This document shows positions 34,712 to 43,662 of a DNA stretch of 64,000 bases, piece by piece. The first letter of the stretch is position 1. Each line of letters opens with the position of its first letter. The stretch is taken from NCBI GenBank assembly GCA_002331335.1, contig DCZO01000001.1, forward strand, positions 97,384-161,383, given 5' to 3'. Under the pieces are notes generated by a model that saw only the letters and a list, made by a program, of their open reading frames with translations, had not been told where the DNA came from and made no database searches. The position numbers and the translations under genes were made by a program. This DNA comes from Nitrospira sp. UBA2082 (GTDB taxonomy: Bacteria > Nitrospirota > Nitrospiria > Nitrospirales > Nitrospiraceae).

Positions 34712-35767
34712 CTAAACAGGTCGAACGGCAAGAGAGCCTGCGAGTTCGCTGAGCAAGCGCTCCGTTTCGTTCCAGCCCAAACAGGCATCAGTAATGGAGA
34801 CGCCGTGCTGAAGGGCTACCCCTTCTTTCCAGGCTTGTTTGCCGGGGTGCAGGTTACTTTCCAGCATGAAGCCCATGATGGACTGGCGGCCTTCTCGGAA
34901 CTGTCGCAGCACCTCATGAGCGACAACGCCTTGGCGGGTATGATCTTTCTTGGAGTTGTCGTGCGAACAGTCGATCATGATGGGGCGGGCGATGCCTTCG
35001 TTCGCGACGGCTGCTTCGGCTTTGGCAACGTGTTCCTCTTCATAGTTGGTCTTGCCGCCACCGCCACGCAAGACGATGTGGCGGTCGGGATTACCCATCG
35101 TGCGGATGATCGCCGTTTGCCCGTCGGCATTGATGCCGACAAAATGGTGCGGCGTCCTGGCGGAGATCATGGCATTCACGGCGACTTGCAGGCTGCCTTC
35201 CGTGCCGTTCTTGAAACCGACCGGCATCGAGACGCCGCTGGCCAATTCGCGGTGCGTCTGGCTTTCCGTCGTGCGCGCTCCGATCGCAGACCAACTGATC
35301 AGATCGGCGACATATTGCGGGCTGATCGGATCGAGCAATTCAGTGGCGCAGGGGAGTCCAAGCTGGTTGATGCGCAAAAGAATGGTGCGGGCGAGTTCCA
35401 AGCCGGTGGCGATGTCGCAGGTCCCGTCCAGATGGGGATCATTGATCAGGCCTTTCCAGCCGATCGTGGTTCGGGGTTTCTCGAAATAGGTCCGCATCAC
35501 GATCAGGAAACGGTCGCGCAAGGCATCGGCGACAGGCTTCAGTTTCTGAGCATATTCGAATGCGGCGTCAGGGTCATGGATGGAGCAAGGTCCGACAATG
35601 ACGACCAGCCGATCTCGGTCTTGTCCATGAAGGATTTTTCTGATGGCGTCGCGGGTTTCAACGACCAGCGCGGCCGCCCGTTCGGTGATAGGCAGTTTGG
35701 TCTTAATGACACGCGGCGGAGGAAGAGCGTTGATCTCACCTATATGCTGGTTGTCGATAGGTCTCAT
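34712..35767 (-). CDS. aroG: 3-deoxy-D-arabino-heptulosonate-7-phosphate synthase (class I, AroG type)
   Basis: ATG at 35767 (GTG 35770 is just upstream), 351 residues, preceded by an AAGGA site. VVIVGPCSIHDPDAAFEYA, MRTYFEKPRTTIGWKGLI, PCATELLDPISPQYVADL and IMIDCSHDNSKKDHTRQ contain the PEP, E4P and metal ligands (Cys, His, Glu, Asp) of the AroFGH family. It starts the shikimate pathway. The N-terminal extension (NQHIGEINALPPPRVIK) is the part that sets feedback inhibition in the enterobacterial enzymes; which amino acid inhibits here is unknown. Confidence 0.94.
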   Translation of the reverse strand: MRPIDNQHIGEINALPPPRVIKTKLPITERAAALVVETRDAIRKILHGQDRDRLVVIVGPCSIHDPDAAFEYAQKLKPVADALRDRFLIVMRTYFEKPRTTIGWKGLINDPHLDGTCDIATGLELARTILLRINQLGLPCATELLDPISPQYVADLISWSAIGARTTESQTHRELASGVSMPVGFKNGTEGSLQVAVNAMISARTPHHFVGINADGQTAIIRTMGNPDRHIVLRGGGGKTNYEEEHVAKAEAAVANEGIARPIMIDCSHDNSKKDHTRQGVVAHEVLRQFREGRQSIMGFMLESNLHPGKQAWKEGVALQHGVSITDACLGWNETERLLSELAGSLAVRPV

Positions 35768-35889
35768 CACAGTTGTTCCTTAGATCATACAAGGGGTCCA
35801 GGATATATGAACACTCCAGAGAAGTCTACATGACGATATTTAACCTATTGAAGAGTAAGCAAAAAACATCTACTGGACGTGTGCCTTGT

Positions 35890-35917
35890 TTGACAGGCTT
35901 CTTGTTGTTGTGATACT
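35890..35917 (+). promoter_or_regulatory. Candidate sigma-70-type promoter for the TonB/metal region
   Basis: A perfect -35 TTGACA (35890-35895) and GATACT (35912-35917, five of six to TATACT) with a TG two bases before lie 16 bases apart. Transcription would start about six bases before the ATG at 35930, so the message would be almost leaderless. Only the sequence match supports this. Confidence 0.45.
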
Positions 35918-35929
35918 TCGTCCGCCACG

Positions 35930-36253
35930 ATGTTGTCTCTGAACATCATAGGCCGGTTACGTGCCGGTCTGTCGGTCGGCCTGATTCTCCTAGTCATGGC
36001 CCTCGCGCCCTTCGCCGTTGCGCAGGACGTGCACCATGAATTAGCCGCCGCCGACACAGACGGCCATGAACACTCCGACAACGATCTCTGCCAATGGGTT
36101 CAGCATCACACGGCGGGCTCGCTCGATGTTGATATGCCCCGGCCGGCTCTCCGTGAGCTGGTCGAGCAGTATGAATCGCCTGCTGATCCGATCTTGCTGT
36201 CCGTTGCATTTTCGTACGTCGGCCCCTCGCGCGCTCCTCCTGCTCTCCACTAA
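35930..36253 (+). CDS. Small secreted His-rich protein (DUF2946-like)
   Basis: 107 residues. A signal peptide (LSVGLILLVMALAPFAVAQ, ~14-32) precedes a His/Asp-rich stretch (DVHHELAAADTDGHEHSDND) and a C-terminal SYVGPSRAPPALH, like the RAPP-type ending of small DUF2946-type proteins encoded near TonB receptors and metal exporters. The His cluster could bind a metal ion in the periplasm. No function is established. It is followed after 98 bases by a TonB-dependent receptor. Confidence 0.6.
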   Translation: MLSLNIIGRLRAGLSVGLILLVMALAPFAVAQDVHHELAAADTDGHEHSDNDLCQWVQHHTAGSLDVDMPRPALRELVEQYESPADPILLSVAFSYVGPSRAPPALH

Positions 36254-36351
36254 GGTTCAACCTCAAACGTTCGTGGCAAGCGTGGCCTGATCCCCAGGTT
36301 TACCCGCGTGCACGTGGTCGTTCGCCGACATGCGCTCGGCAGTGGAGGGAT

Positions 36352-38757
36352 ATGATGCAGTCTAGAGTGGTGCAATGGTTGGCATGGGCCGTGGTGTTCA
36401 CGGTCCCAGGGATATCTTCTGGTTTATCCGTCTATGCGGCGGATGTTGATCGGGTAACGATAACGGGTACGGTTCAGAATCAAGATCTCCGGCGGGTACC
36501 GCAGGCGATCATTGAAGTCAAGAGTCAAGAAGGGGAACTCGTCTCGTCCGGAGTTTCCAATGATGCCGGTGAATTCAAGGTGACTGTGCCCGAGAGCGGC
36601 ACGTATTCCGTCAGTGCGGTACAAGAAACCTATCGGAGCGAATATGTGGTGCTGGCGTTGGGGGAAGAACCGTTGAAACCAGTCACCCTGACCCTCTCAA
36701 GGACCAAAGAAGTGTCGCTGGAGGTGGTGGCACCCTTGCCGCCGATCAACACCACAGCATCCAGCGAGACCTATTCACTCAGCCGGAAGGAAATCGACAC
36801 CCTCCCGAGGGGCAACAACAACGAGTTCCATGATGTGTTGCTGACAATACCGGGCGTGGTCTATGGGTCGTTGAAGCAGGTCCACGTCAGGCAGGACCAT
36901 GCGAACTTGCAACTGCGGATTGATGGGGTGCCGATTCCAGATACGGTTTCCTCGACCTTCTCAGATGTAATTTCGCCCAGGGCCTGGGAACGGGCCGATA
37001 TCGTGCTGGGCGGGATGGAAGCTAACGTCGGTAACAAGACCGCCGCGCTTATCGACATTACGACCAAGAGCGGTACGAAGCCGGGATTCGGGTCGGTCCA
37101 GATGTTCGGCGGGTCGAATAAAACGATCAATCCGTCATTCGAGTACGGGGGCACGATCGGCGAGAAGTTCCGCTATTACTTTTTGAACAGCCATACGGCG
37201 ACGAATCGAGGCATCGAGCCGCCGACCGCCGGCCACTCGATTTTTCACGGACAGAGTGAGCGGAACCAGACGATGTTTCGTGGCGACTATCAGTTGGACA
37301 ACAACAATAATTTTACCCTCTTGTTCTTGAACTCCATCGCGAAATATCAGATCCCGACGTCCTCAGGACAAACCGCGAATCCAACGATCCTTGGCCTCTT
37401 GCCAGGATTTACGCCGGTGCCGTCGGAAATGATTGATGAGAATCAGAAGGAAAATAATCAATACGGTCATGTTGTGTGGCGGCGCGATATCAACGTCCGT
37501 AATTTTTTCAGCCTCGCAGGGTATTTCCGCCACACGCGGGCGACATTCCGGACCGACCCGTTGAACGTGCTCGCCTATGTGCCGGAGGTGGAAGAACCCT
37601 TCTCGGCTGGGAGCCAAGACCGGATCGGCTATTCCGGTGGGGTGCGTTTGGATTACACGTACGTCCACAGCAAGGAACATTTGATCAAGGCCGGGTTCCA
37701 AGTCGATCGGACCCAAGCGATCAATAAGACGAGATTGTTTACGTTCCAGGACACCGGGGGACTTCCGACCGGAGGCGTGATCAATGCCGGCGGTGACAAC
37801 CGGCTCGTCGGATGGCGACAGGAGTTCTGGATTCAAGATCAGTGGACGCCAAACGAACATTGGACAGTCAACATTGGTGTGCGTGCGGATACCGTGCAGT
37901 ATCAACGGGATGAAGGACAAATCAGTCCAAGAGTTGGGGTAACGTACCGGTACAATCCCGCCCACGCCTTTCACGCGTACTATGGCAGGCTCTTTACCCC
38001 GCCGAATCTCGAGAGGCTTGCCTTGGCCAGCTTGAATACAGAGGGAACGAAAGCGCATCCGGAGGATACCACCAATAATCTGCCGCGGGCCGAGCGGGCC
38101 CATTACTTCCAAATCGGCAGCGTCCATGCACTCACGGATTGGGCGACCCTCCAGCTCACGGGGTATTATAAGCTCGCCAATTATCTTTCGGACGCACACC
38201 AGTTAGGCACGACGCCCTTGCTGAACTATATTGCCTTTGAGCGGGGATGGACCAGGGGGGCTGATGCCGCTCTCAAGGTGTGGTTCATGGAAAACTTAAC
38301 CGGACGTGGCAACATCGCCTGGGGACAGTGTAAGGGCTATGGTTTGCAGTCCGGGCACAATCTGGTGCATTTTGAAGAAATCGCCGATATCAATTCGCCC
38401 AGCGGCGTCCATTGTGACCATCAGCAGACGCTGACCGCGTCAGGAATCCTGAGCTATCGATTGCTCGAGAGAACAAACCTGACCGGCCAGGTGCTGTTTG
38501 CCTCGGGATTACGGACGGCAGCGGAAGGCGCCAAGACGAATTCGACGCATAGTCCGACCTATACGATCTATAACTTTTCGATCAGCCATGTTATTCCGTT
38601 GCCCTGGCACGGGCAGAAATTCGTGCTGGGTTTCGATATTGTGAATGCGCTGGACCAACAGTACTTTATCAATTCCGGAGAGGGCAGTATCGGCCTCGGT
38701 GTGTCTCATGCCGGGATGCCGCGGTCCTTTTTCTTTCGCGGGCAATGGTTCTTCTGA
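36352..38757 (+). CDS. TonB-dependent outer-membrane receptor with carboxypeptidase-like N-terminal domain
   Basis: 801 residues. A signal peptide (to ~30) is followed by a CarboxypepD_reg domain (ITGTVQNQDLRRVPQAIIEV to ~115), a plug (~130-240; PRGNNNEFHDVLLTIPGVVY, DGVPIPDTVS) and a beta-barrel ending in Phe (FFRGQWFF). LTGRGNIAWGQCKGYGLQ and INTGV-type strands are ordinary barrel blocks. Such receptors import metal chelates or small organics using TonB energy. The ligand is unknown; nearby CobW and CDF genes suggest a metal. GGAGGG at 36344-36349 is the ribosome site. Confidence 0.88.
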   Translation: MMQSRVVQWLAWAVVFTVPGISSGLSVYAADVDRVTITGTVQNQDLRRVPQAIIEVKSQEGELVSSGVSNDAGEFKVTVPESGTYSVSAVQETYRSEYVVLALGEEPLKPVTLTLSRTKEVSLEVVAPLPPINTTASSETYSLSRKEIDTLPRGNNNEFHDVLLTIPGVVYGSLKQVHVRQDHANLQLRIDGVPIPDTVSSTFSDVISPRAWERADIVLGGMEANVGNKTAALIDITTKSGTKPGFGSVQMFGGSNKTINPSFEYGGTIGEKFRYYFLNSHTATNRGIEPPTAGHSIFHGQSERNQTMFRGDYQLDNNNNFTLLFLNSIAKYQIPTSSGQTANPTILGLLPGFTPVPSEMIDENQKENNQYGHVVWRRDINVRNFFSLAGYFRHTRATFRTDPLNVLAYVPEVEEPFSAGSQDRIGYSGGVRLDYTYVHSKEHLIKAGFQVDRTQAINKTRLFTFQDTGGLPTGGVINAGGDNRLVGWRQEFWIQDQWTPNEHWTVNIGVRADTVQYQRDEGQISPRVGVTYRYNPAHAFHAYYGRLFTPPNLERLALASLNTEGTKAHPEDTTNNLPRAERAHYFQIGSVHALTDWATLQLTGYYKLANYLSDAHQLGTTPLLNYIAFERGWTRGADAALKVWFMENLTGRGNIAWGQCKGYGLQSGHNLVHFEEIADINSPSGVHCDHQQTLTASGILSYRLLERTNLTGQVLFASGLRTAAEGAKTNSTHSPTYTIYNFSISHVIPLPWHGQKFVLGFDIVNALDQQYFINSGEGSIGLGVSHAGMPRSFFFRGQWFF

Positions 38758-38773
38758 TATATAGAGGGATCGG

Positions 38774-39235
38774 ATGCCGTCGTTGATGGAGAGCATGTAT
38801 TTCATTGGCAGATACATACTACCGGTCGGTGTACTCGCCATCTTGCTGAGTCCTGCCGCTGCGTTTGCAGCGGCAGGCGACGAGGCCACCCACGAGAGTG
38901 ATCACCAGGAAGATGTGCTGGAGCTGCCGGAGGTGCATGTCCATGGGTTATCCCTGAATAAAGATCAACAGCTGGGCCCCGTGGCTAAGTCCACACCATG
39001 GCCAGGCATTCCCGCGTCGCTCAGTGGGCAGGAACTCGATGATTGGATGAAGGCCCGTCTGTTGGTGTCCAAACATGCAAAGGTGACGGTGGTGGTCCTT
39101 GAACCCTGTAAACATCGGGAGCTGACGACGGCAGGAGTCAATGCCCTTGGGAAATGGACATTCGATCCTCAGATGAAAGGCGACGATCCTATCGACGGCG
39201 AATTGACCGTTCGCATCCATTTCAGGACCCGGTGA
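38774..39235 (+). CDS. Orphan TonB C-terminal-domain protein with a signal peptide
   Basis: 153 residues. YILPVGVLAILLSPAAAFAA looks like a cleavable signal peptide. A His/Glu-rich part (HESDHQEDVLELPEVHVHG) is followed by a C-terminal block, VTVVVLEPCKHRELTTAGVN, then LGKWTFDPQMKGDDPIDGEL and TVRIHF, which resembles the TonB C-terminal fold. There is no Pro-rich linker and no clear permanent anchor, so it cannot work like ordinary TonB unless the signal stays attached. It begins 16 bases after the receptor stop and is surely cotranscribed. Confidence 0.7.
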   Translation: MPSLMESMYFIGRYILPVGVLAILLSPAAAFAAAGDEATHESDHQEDVLELPEVHVHGLSLNKDQQLGPVAKSTPWPGIPASLSGQELDDWMKARLLVSKHAKVTVVVLEPCKHRELTTAGVNALGKWTFDPQMKGDDPIDGELTVRIHFRTR

Positions 39236-39240
39236 AGATC

Positions 39241-39305
39241 GTCATGCGTCAATCGTCAATCGGAATGACGGAGTCAGATCGTTTGACGCTTGACGCTTAA
39301 CGAGT
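39241..39305. repeat. Word-repeat patch (GTCAATC / TGACGCT type)
   Basis: After the TonB-domain gene the sequence repeats CGTCAATCGTCAATCGG and TTTGACGCTTGACGCTTAACG, with partly complementary halves. Same style as the GCTGACA patches but with another word; it ends about 20 bases before the PAP2 gene. Confidence 0.5.
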
Positions 39306-39325
39306 AACATTCTATCGTCTCACAC

Positions 39326-39916
39326 ATGAGTGTGGACGAATCCCTCTTCTTTGCCATCAACGGGCTCGCCGGCCGGTCACAGGTCGTCGATCAATTCTTT
39401 CTTCTGCTGGGAAACCGCAGTACGCTGTACGTTCCCGGGGCGCTTGTTATTGGGTACTGGATTTGGGCGAAACACTGGGAAGCGTTGCTGGGAGGGCCGG
39501 TGCTGGCCGGTGCGGTTGGTCTCTCGGATTTTTTGGGGGGGCAGCTCAAGTGGCTGTTTGAACGTGTCAGGCCCTGCCGTGCATTGAGCCAAGCGATCAG
39601 CGTAGAGCCGGGCGGCTGTGGAGGCCTCTTTAGTTTTCCGTCCAACCATGCCATCAACACTGCCGCGGCAGCTGCGTTCATTCAGGTGCTGTATCCCCGA
39701 TCCGGGTGGATCAGCTGGCCGATTGTCGGGTTGATCGGGCTCGCCCGCGTGTATGTGGGGGCGCACTATGTGACGGATGTGCTCGGCGGTTGGCTGATTG
39801 GCGGAGTAATTGGCGGTGGTGCCGCGTGGCTCTTGTTGCAGTGGTCGGTCTTCAAGAAAAAGACGGCATCGGCGCTCTCCAAACCGATGAACGAAGCGGA
39901 AGCCAGTTCCTCCTAG
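39326..39916 (+). CDS. PAP2-family membrane phosphatase
   Basis: 196 residues with five or six hydrophobic segments. LKWLFERVRPC (KX6RP), GLFSFPSNHAINTAAAAAF (the usual PSGH reads PSNH) and IGLARVYVGAHYVTDVLGG (R-X5-H-X3-D) form the three-part active site facing the periplasm. Likely substrates are undecaprenyl diphosphate or other lipid phosphates, which would tie it to recycling of the glycan carrier. The Gly-to-Asn change in the second motif occurs in other PAP2 proteins. Confidence 0.88.
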   Translation: MSVDESLFFAINGLAGRSQVVDQFFLLLGNRSTLYVPGALVIGYWIWAKHWEALLGGPVLAGAVGLSDFLGGQLKWLFERVRPCRALSQAISVEPGGCGGLFSFPSNHAINTAAAAAFIQVLYPRSGWISWPIVGLIGLARVYVGAHYVTDVLGGWLIGGVIGGGAAWLLLQWSVFKKKTASALSKPMNEAEASSS

Positions 39917-39931
39917 CGGGCAGGGTGTGTG

Positions 39932-40882
39932 CTACCGAGCGTCGACACAGTCCAACAAACTCCTTCCCAACGTATCCACATCGTACCCTCGGCCAATCAG
40001 CACAACCGCCGGGTCCGGCTCGTCCAGCAGCATGATAGGCGCAGTCGTGGGTTGGCCCGGCGGTGCATATTGAAATTCCTGTAACTCCGGCTCGTTCACA
40101 AATCGGAAATATCCCTTCGCCCGTTCAAGCTCTTCAGGAAGGGTCTTCAGCCAGGCGAGAAAACGGGCGCGATTGAGTGGACCCGACAGTCGGATTGTTG
40201 TGGCGATCGGATGGTAGGCGGCGCGAAGGCGACTGCCGGACAGGGGGGGGGAAGCAAAGGTCACATTGGTCGGCGCCGCCGGCCTGACCGATGCCCGCGG
40301 AGCTAACAGCGCGGTGGGATCAAGGCGGGCATGCGACGTCTCCCACAGCCGCGCATACGGATTCTGTTTGACGATCGAATCTCTGAACCCTTCCCAGTGC
40401 ATCGGTACGTAGAGGTCGCGTTTGTTGAGGATCACCTCATCCGCGCACCGGATGGCCTGTGCCGTCACATAGGCGCTGGAGTGGCTGTCGTCCGTGGACA
40501 CGGGGTGAAGCAACGCGATAACCCGTTCGAGCGAAGCCAGCCGGGCCGTATAGAGATCTGTGACGGCATCGATCACTTCCGCCGGGTCGGCCAGGCCGGA
40601 GCATTCCAAAATCACAACATCCGACGCATAGTCCTGCACGAGTTGGGCGAGGCCCCAGGAGAGGTCTTCCTTCGTGTCGCAGCACACGCAGCCCCCCGCG
40701 AGGTTCATGACTTGCTCGGCGAGGCTGCCGGCGCGCGGGCCGTCGATGCTAATCTCACCGGCCTCGTTCATCAGCACGCCGGCCCGCTTCCCCTGCGATT
40801 TCCAATGTTCCAGTAAACGCATGAGCAGTGTCGTCTTTCCGGCGCCGAGCGAGCCGCAGAGCAGATAGAAGGGGACAGGCAT
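39932..40882 (-). CDS. CobW/YjiA-type GTPase (metal chaperone-like)
   Basis: The ATG at 40882 gives 316 residues starting MPVPFYLLCGSLGAGKTTLL (Walker A). MNLAGGCVCCDTKEDLSW carries the CxCC metal-binding motif, VVILECSGLADPAEVIDA the Walker B region and DEVILNKRDLYVP the guanine motif. A short CobW_C-like domain follows. Family members deliver Zn, Co or Fe-type cofactors to target enzymes. It is read toward the PAP2 gene and lies 77 bases downstream of the CDF exporter gene, so metal handling is a common theme. Confidence 0.88.
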   Translation of the reverse strand: MPVPFYLLCGSLGAGKTTLLMRLLEHWKSQGKRAGVLMNEAGEISIDGPRAGSLAEQVMNLAGGCVCCDTKEDLSWGLAQLVQDYASDVVILECSGLADPAEVIDAVTDLYTARLASLERVIALLHPVSTDDSHSSAYVTAQAIRCADEVILNKRDLYVPMHWEGFRDSIVKQNPYARLWETSHARLDPTALLAPRASVRPAAPTNVTFASPPLSGSRLRAAYHPIATTIRLSGPLNRARFLAWLKTLPEELERAKGYFRFVNEPELQEFQYAPPGQPTTAPIMLLDEPDPAVVLIGRGYDVDTLGRSLLDCVDAR

Positions 40883-40959
40883 GGTCTCATCCGGTTGAGG
40901 TCGCGGCTCGTCGTGAGCCGAGGGTTGTATTCTACCGAGAGAGGCGGTCGCTGGAAAGG

Positions 40960-41898
40960 TCAATGGTGGTGCGCAAACATGTCGGCTTCGTGGTGGTGGT
41001 CGGTCAGCTTGCGGAGATCGCAATGGATGTCGTCGTGGTCGCAGCACTCGGTTTCCAGCTGGATGGTCATGTGTTTGATGCCGAAATCCACGGTAATGCG
41101 CGTTTGGATGACGTGCAGCAGGTTCAGGGAGGAGTCGGTCCGATCGATCATGACGTGGGCGGTGAGCATGACCAAGCGTGGTTCTACCGCCCAAATATGA
41201 AGATCGTGGACGTTCTTCACGCCGGGAATGGATTCAACGGTTACGGCGACGTGTGAGGCGCTAATCGTTGGAGGCGTGGATTCCAGCAGTACGTCGAGGG
41301 ATTCCTTGAACAGGGGCCACGCGCCATGTGCGATGACGCCCACGACGAGGAGGCTGATGAGTGGGTCGAGAATGTTCCAGCCTGTCAGGAGGATGGCGCC
41401 GCCGCTGAGGACGACCCCTAAGGACACCCACGCATCACCCAACATATGCCAAAAGGCGCTGCGGATGTTCAGATCATCCTTCGCGCCTCGCTGGAGTAGC
41501 AGTGCGATGCCGAGATTGGCCACGAAGCTTCCAGCCGCGATTCCCATAATCCATCCGCCGTCCACGGGTACCGTCTGCCAGAGCCTTTTCATGGCGATGA
41601 GCGTAATGCCAAGTGCGGTCAACAACAGAATGAACGAGTTGAGAAATGCCGCAATGACACCGGCGCGGTGGTAGCCGAATGTGCGGGTTTCGCTCGACGG
41701 TCGTCTGGTGATGAGGTGAGCGTAGAGCGCCAAAAACAGCGCGCCTTGATCGACGAAATTGTGACCGGCATCACTCATCAGCCCGATGCTGTCCAAAAGC
41801 AAGCCGCCGATGAATTCCCCGGCAATGATGAGGCCGTTCAAGGCCAACGCGAGGTAGAGGCGCGAGCGCAGATGTTCGAAGGAGCCGAGTGTAGGCAT
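40960..41898 (-). CDS. Cation diffusion facilitator transporter (CzcD/ZitB type)
   Basis: The ATG at 41898 gives 312 residues and begins just before the first helix. Six helices are visible; DSIGLMSDAGHNFVDQGALF in helix 2 and LGDAWVSLGVVLSGG in helix 5 hold the HxxxD and D metal sites of Zn-type CDF proteins. The cytoplasmic domain (ESIPGVKNVHDLHIWAVEP) is typical, and the tail is His-rich (HHEADMFAHHH). It exports Zn or Co in exchange for protons. A longer frame to 42039 would overlap the divergent gene at 42026 and lacks family similarity. Confidence 0.9.
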   Translation of the reverse strand: MPTLGSFEHLRSRLYLALALNGLIIAGEFIGGLLLDSIGLMSDAGHNFVDQGALFLALYAHLITRRPSSETRTFGYHRAGVIAAFLNSFILLLTALGITLIAMKRLWQTVPVDGGWIMGIAAGSFVANLGIALLLQRGAKDDLNIRSAFWHMLGDAWVSLGVVLSGGAILLTGWNILDPLISLLVVGVIAHGAWPLFKESLDVLLESTPPTISASHVAVTVESIPGVKNVHDLHIWAVEPRLVMLTAHVMIDRTDSSLNLLHVIQTRITVDFGIKHMTIQLETECCDHDDIHCDLRKLTDHHHEADMFAHHH

Positions 41899-42025
41899 GC
41901 CGTAGTGTTGCACGGCCGTTGCCCCCTGGCAAGTAGTTGGAGGAATGGATGGGGTCTTGGCGGAATGATGTGCTTTTCTTTGGACAGTCAGGCAGTCCTG
42001 ATAGAATCGCATCCAGAGATTTCCT

Positions 42026-43447
42026 ATGGGTGACATCAAACAAACTCACCTCATCTGCGATACGCCCTTGATTCCGCCTGCTGTCTCGGTCTCGAGCGAT
42101 GAGCGCTATCCTCGACAGATTCCCTGGCGAGCGGCCTTGGCTGCCGCCTTCGTCAAACTGGCCTTGGGAATTCTCCTAGGGATGTACTATCCGCAAGGAG
42201 TCTTGGAAAGCTCCGACTCTCTCGAGTACCATCAGCTTGCGATCAACCTCGCTGAGCATCAGGTGTTTTCGCAGTCTCCGGAGTTCCCTTTTGAGCCGGA
42301 GACAATCCGGACCCCCGCCTACCCGGCACTGATTTCCTGCGTGTATCAAATTGTGGGCGTTCATCCCCAAGCCATCGTTCCCGTTCAGATCTTGTTGAGT
42401 ACGGTGACGATGCTCGCCGGTTTTGCGATTGCGTCGCTGCTCTTCAACCCGCGAGTCGGGGCACTGACAGCGGTGTTGCTCGCCTGTGATCCGCTGTCAC
42501 TCTATTATGCGCAAGTCATGCTGACCGAAACCTTGTTCGGCACGTTCCTGACGCTCTCTGTGCTGTGTCTCTTATGCGCCTGCCGATATCCTGCCTTGCG
42601 ATATCCGGCCGGCGCGGGAATTTGTCTGGCGCTGGCGACATTGACACGTCCGACCGGGTACTACCTTGGGGCGGTGTTCCCGCTGATGCTCTTGTTCGTC
42701 GTGGGCCGTGCGAGGGGATGGCGACACGCGTACATACCGGCAGTGATCCTATTTATACTCTATGCCGTTCCGGTCGGCGGCTGGCAACTCCGCAACTATG
42801 TTCAGACCGGTTCCTCAGAGTTCAGCCAAGCCAAGAACCAATATCTGTTTATCGCCCATGCCTCCGCCATTGTCGCGTTGCGCGATGGACTGTCCCTACA
42901 GGATGCCCAGCAACGGCTCGCCCAAGAACATGCGGCTTCTTTACCCCAGCAGTTTCAACCGTCGTCGCCTGTCGTGATGTTGGAGAGCCAGGGACGGTTT
43001 GCGCGGGCCGTCATGTTTGAGCATCCCGCGTTGCTTGCTTGGACGATGCTGAAAGGCTCGGCTGCGAACCTCTTTGGTCCATCAAATCTGGCTCACTTGA
43101 TCGGGGTGGATAATGTGGCGCTTCGGAGCGCAGCCATGCAGGGTGAGTTCGCGCGGTTTGCGCCTCTGCATTGGGCGATAGCATGCTCATCCTGGATCTA
43201 TGGCATCCTCTTTCTGGGCGTGCTCTACTACGGTGTTGTGGTTCTCTTGGTACGAACGGGCGTCAACAACTACGGTCTTGCGCTGCTGGTTCTCACCGCA
43301 GCGTATGTCATCGTCGTGAGCAGCGGACCGGAGGCCTATAGCCGGTTCAGAGCGCCGATTATGCCGCTCTTGTGTGTCATCGCCGCGGGTGGACTGATCT
43401 CGTTCAAGACTCCCTTTTCGACCCGCGGCGAATCTCTCCAAGCCTAG
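42026..43447 (+). CDS. Membrane glycosyltransferase of the GT39/ArnT type
   Basis: 473 residues, about eleven hydrophobic segments. GVLESSDSLEYHQLAINLAE in the first periplasmic loop has the acidic residues expected for the catalytic base, and EPETIRTPAYPALISCVYQI matches the R-x-P-x-Y-P motif shared by PMT/ArnT-like enzymes. These use polyprenyl-phosphate sugars to glycosylate lipids or proteins in the periplasm. The DPM1-like gene downstream could make the donor. Its TAG stop (43445-43447) is the first part of repeat element A2. Confidence 0.83.
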   Translation: MGDIKQTHLICDTPLIPPAVSVSSDERYPRQIPWRAALAAAFVKLALGILLGMYYPQGVLESSDSLEYHQLAINLAEHQVFSQSPEFPFEPETIRTPAYPALISCVYQIVGVHPQAIVPVQILLSTVTMLAGFAIASLLFNPRVGALTAVLLACDPLSLYYAQVMLTETLFGTFLTLSVLCLLCACRYPALRYPAGAGICLALATLTRPTGYYLGAVFPLMLLFVVGRARGWRHAYIPAVILFILYAVPVGGWQLRNYVQTGSSEFSQAKNQYLFIAHASAIVALRDGLSLQDAQQRLAQEHAASLPQQFQPSSPVVMLESQGRFARAVMFEHPALLAWTMLKGSAANLFGPSNLAHLIGVDNVALRSAAMQGEFARFAPLHWAIACSSWIYGILFLGVLYYGVVVLLVRTGVNNYGLALLVLTAAYVIVVSSGPEAYSRFRAPIMPLLCVIAAGGLISFKTPFSTRGESLQA

Positions 43448-43590
43448 CCCGCATTATTCATGAACGTCTCTGCTGCAATCGCAGATTCGCTGCTGCGACG
43501 AGCCTTCGGCGGGCAGGCTCGCACCTCGTGCCCGTCTCGCAACGCGACTGCGCGATTTCGCGACGAACTGTCATGAATAATGCGGGCTAG
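43444..43590. repeat. Family A terminal-inverted-repeat element, copy A2 (147 bp)
   Basis: CTAGCCCGCATTATTCATGA (43444-43463) and its exact reverse complement (43571-43590) are perfect 20-bp terminal inverted repeats. The interior contains a CGAGCC...GGCTCG stem and CGTGCCCGTCTCGCA, shared with copy A1. The left end supplies the stop codon of the GT39-type gene. No coding capacity. 43591-43662 after it holds nothing recognisable. Confidence 0.88.
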
Positions 43591-43662
43591 AAACGATGTA
43601 TGGATGGGCTTGAAGGAAGCCCGCGCACCATGGGAGTGGTGTGCGTGGTTCGTCCGCGCATC

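Noticed and set aside
34697..35833. 378-codon + strand frame opposite the DAHP synthase gene
   Set aside because: It is the mirror of a well-conserved enzyme, lacks family motifs, and has no ribosome site.
41899..42039. Longer N-terminus for the CDF transporter
   Set aside because: It would overlap the divergent gene at 42026 and adds residues unlike any CDF protein; ATG 41898 fits the family.
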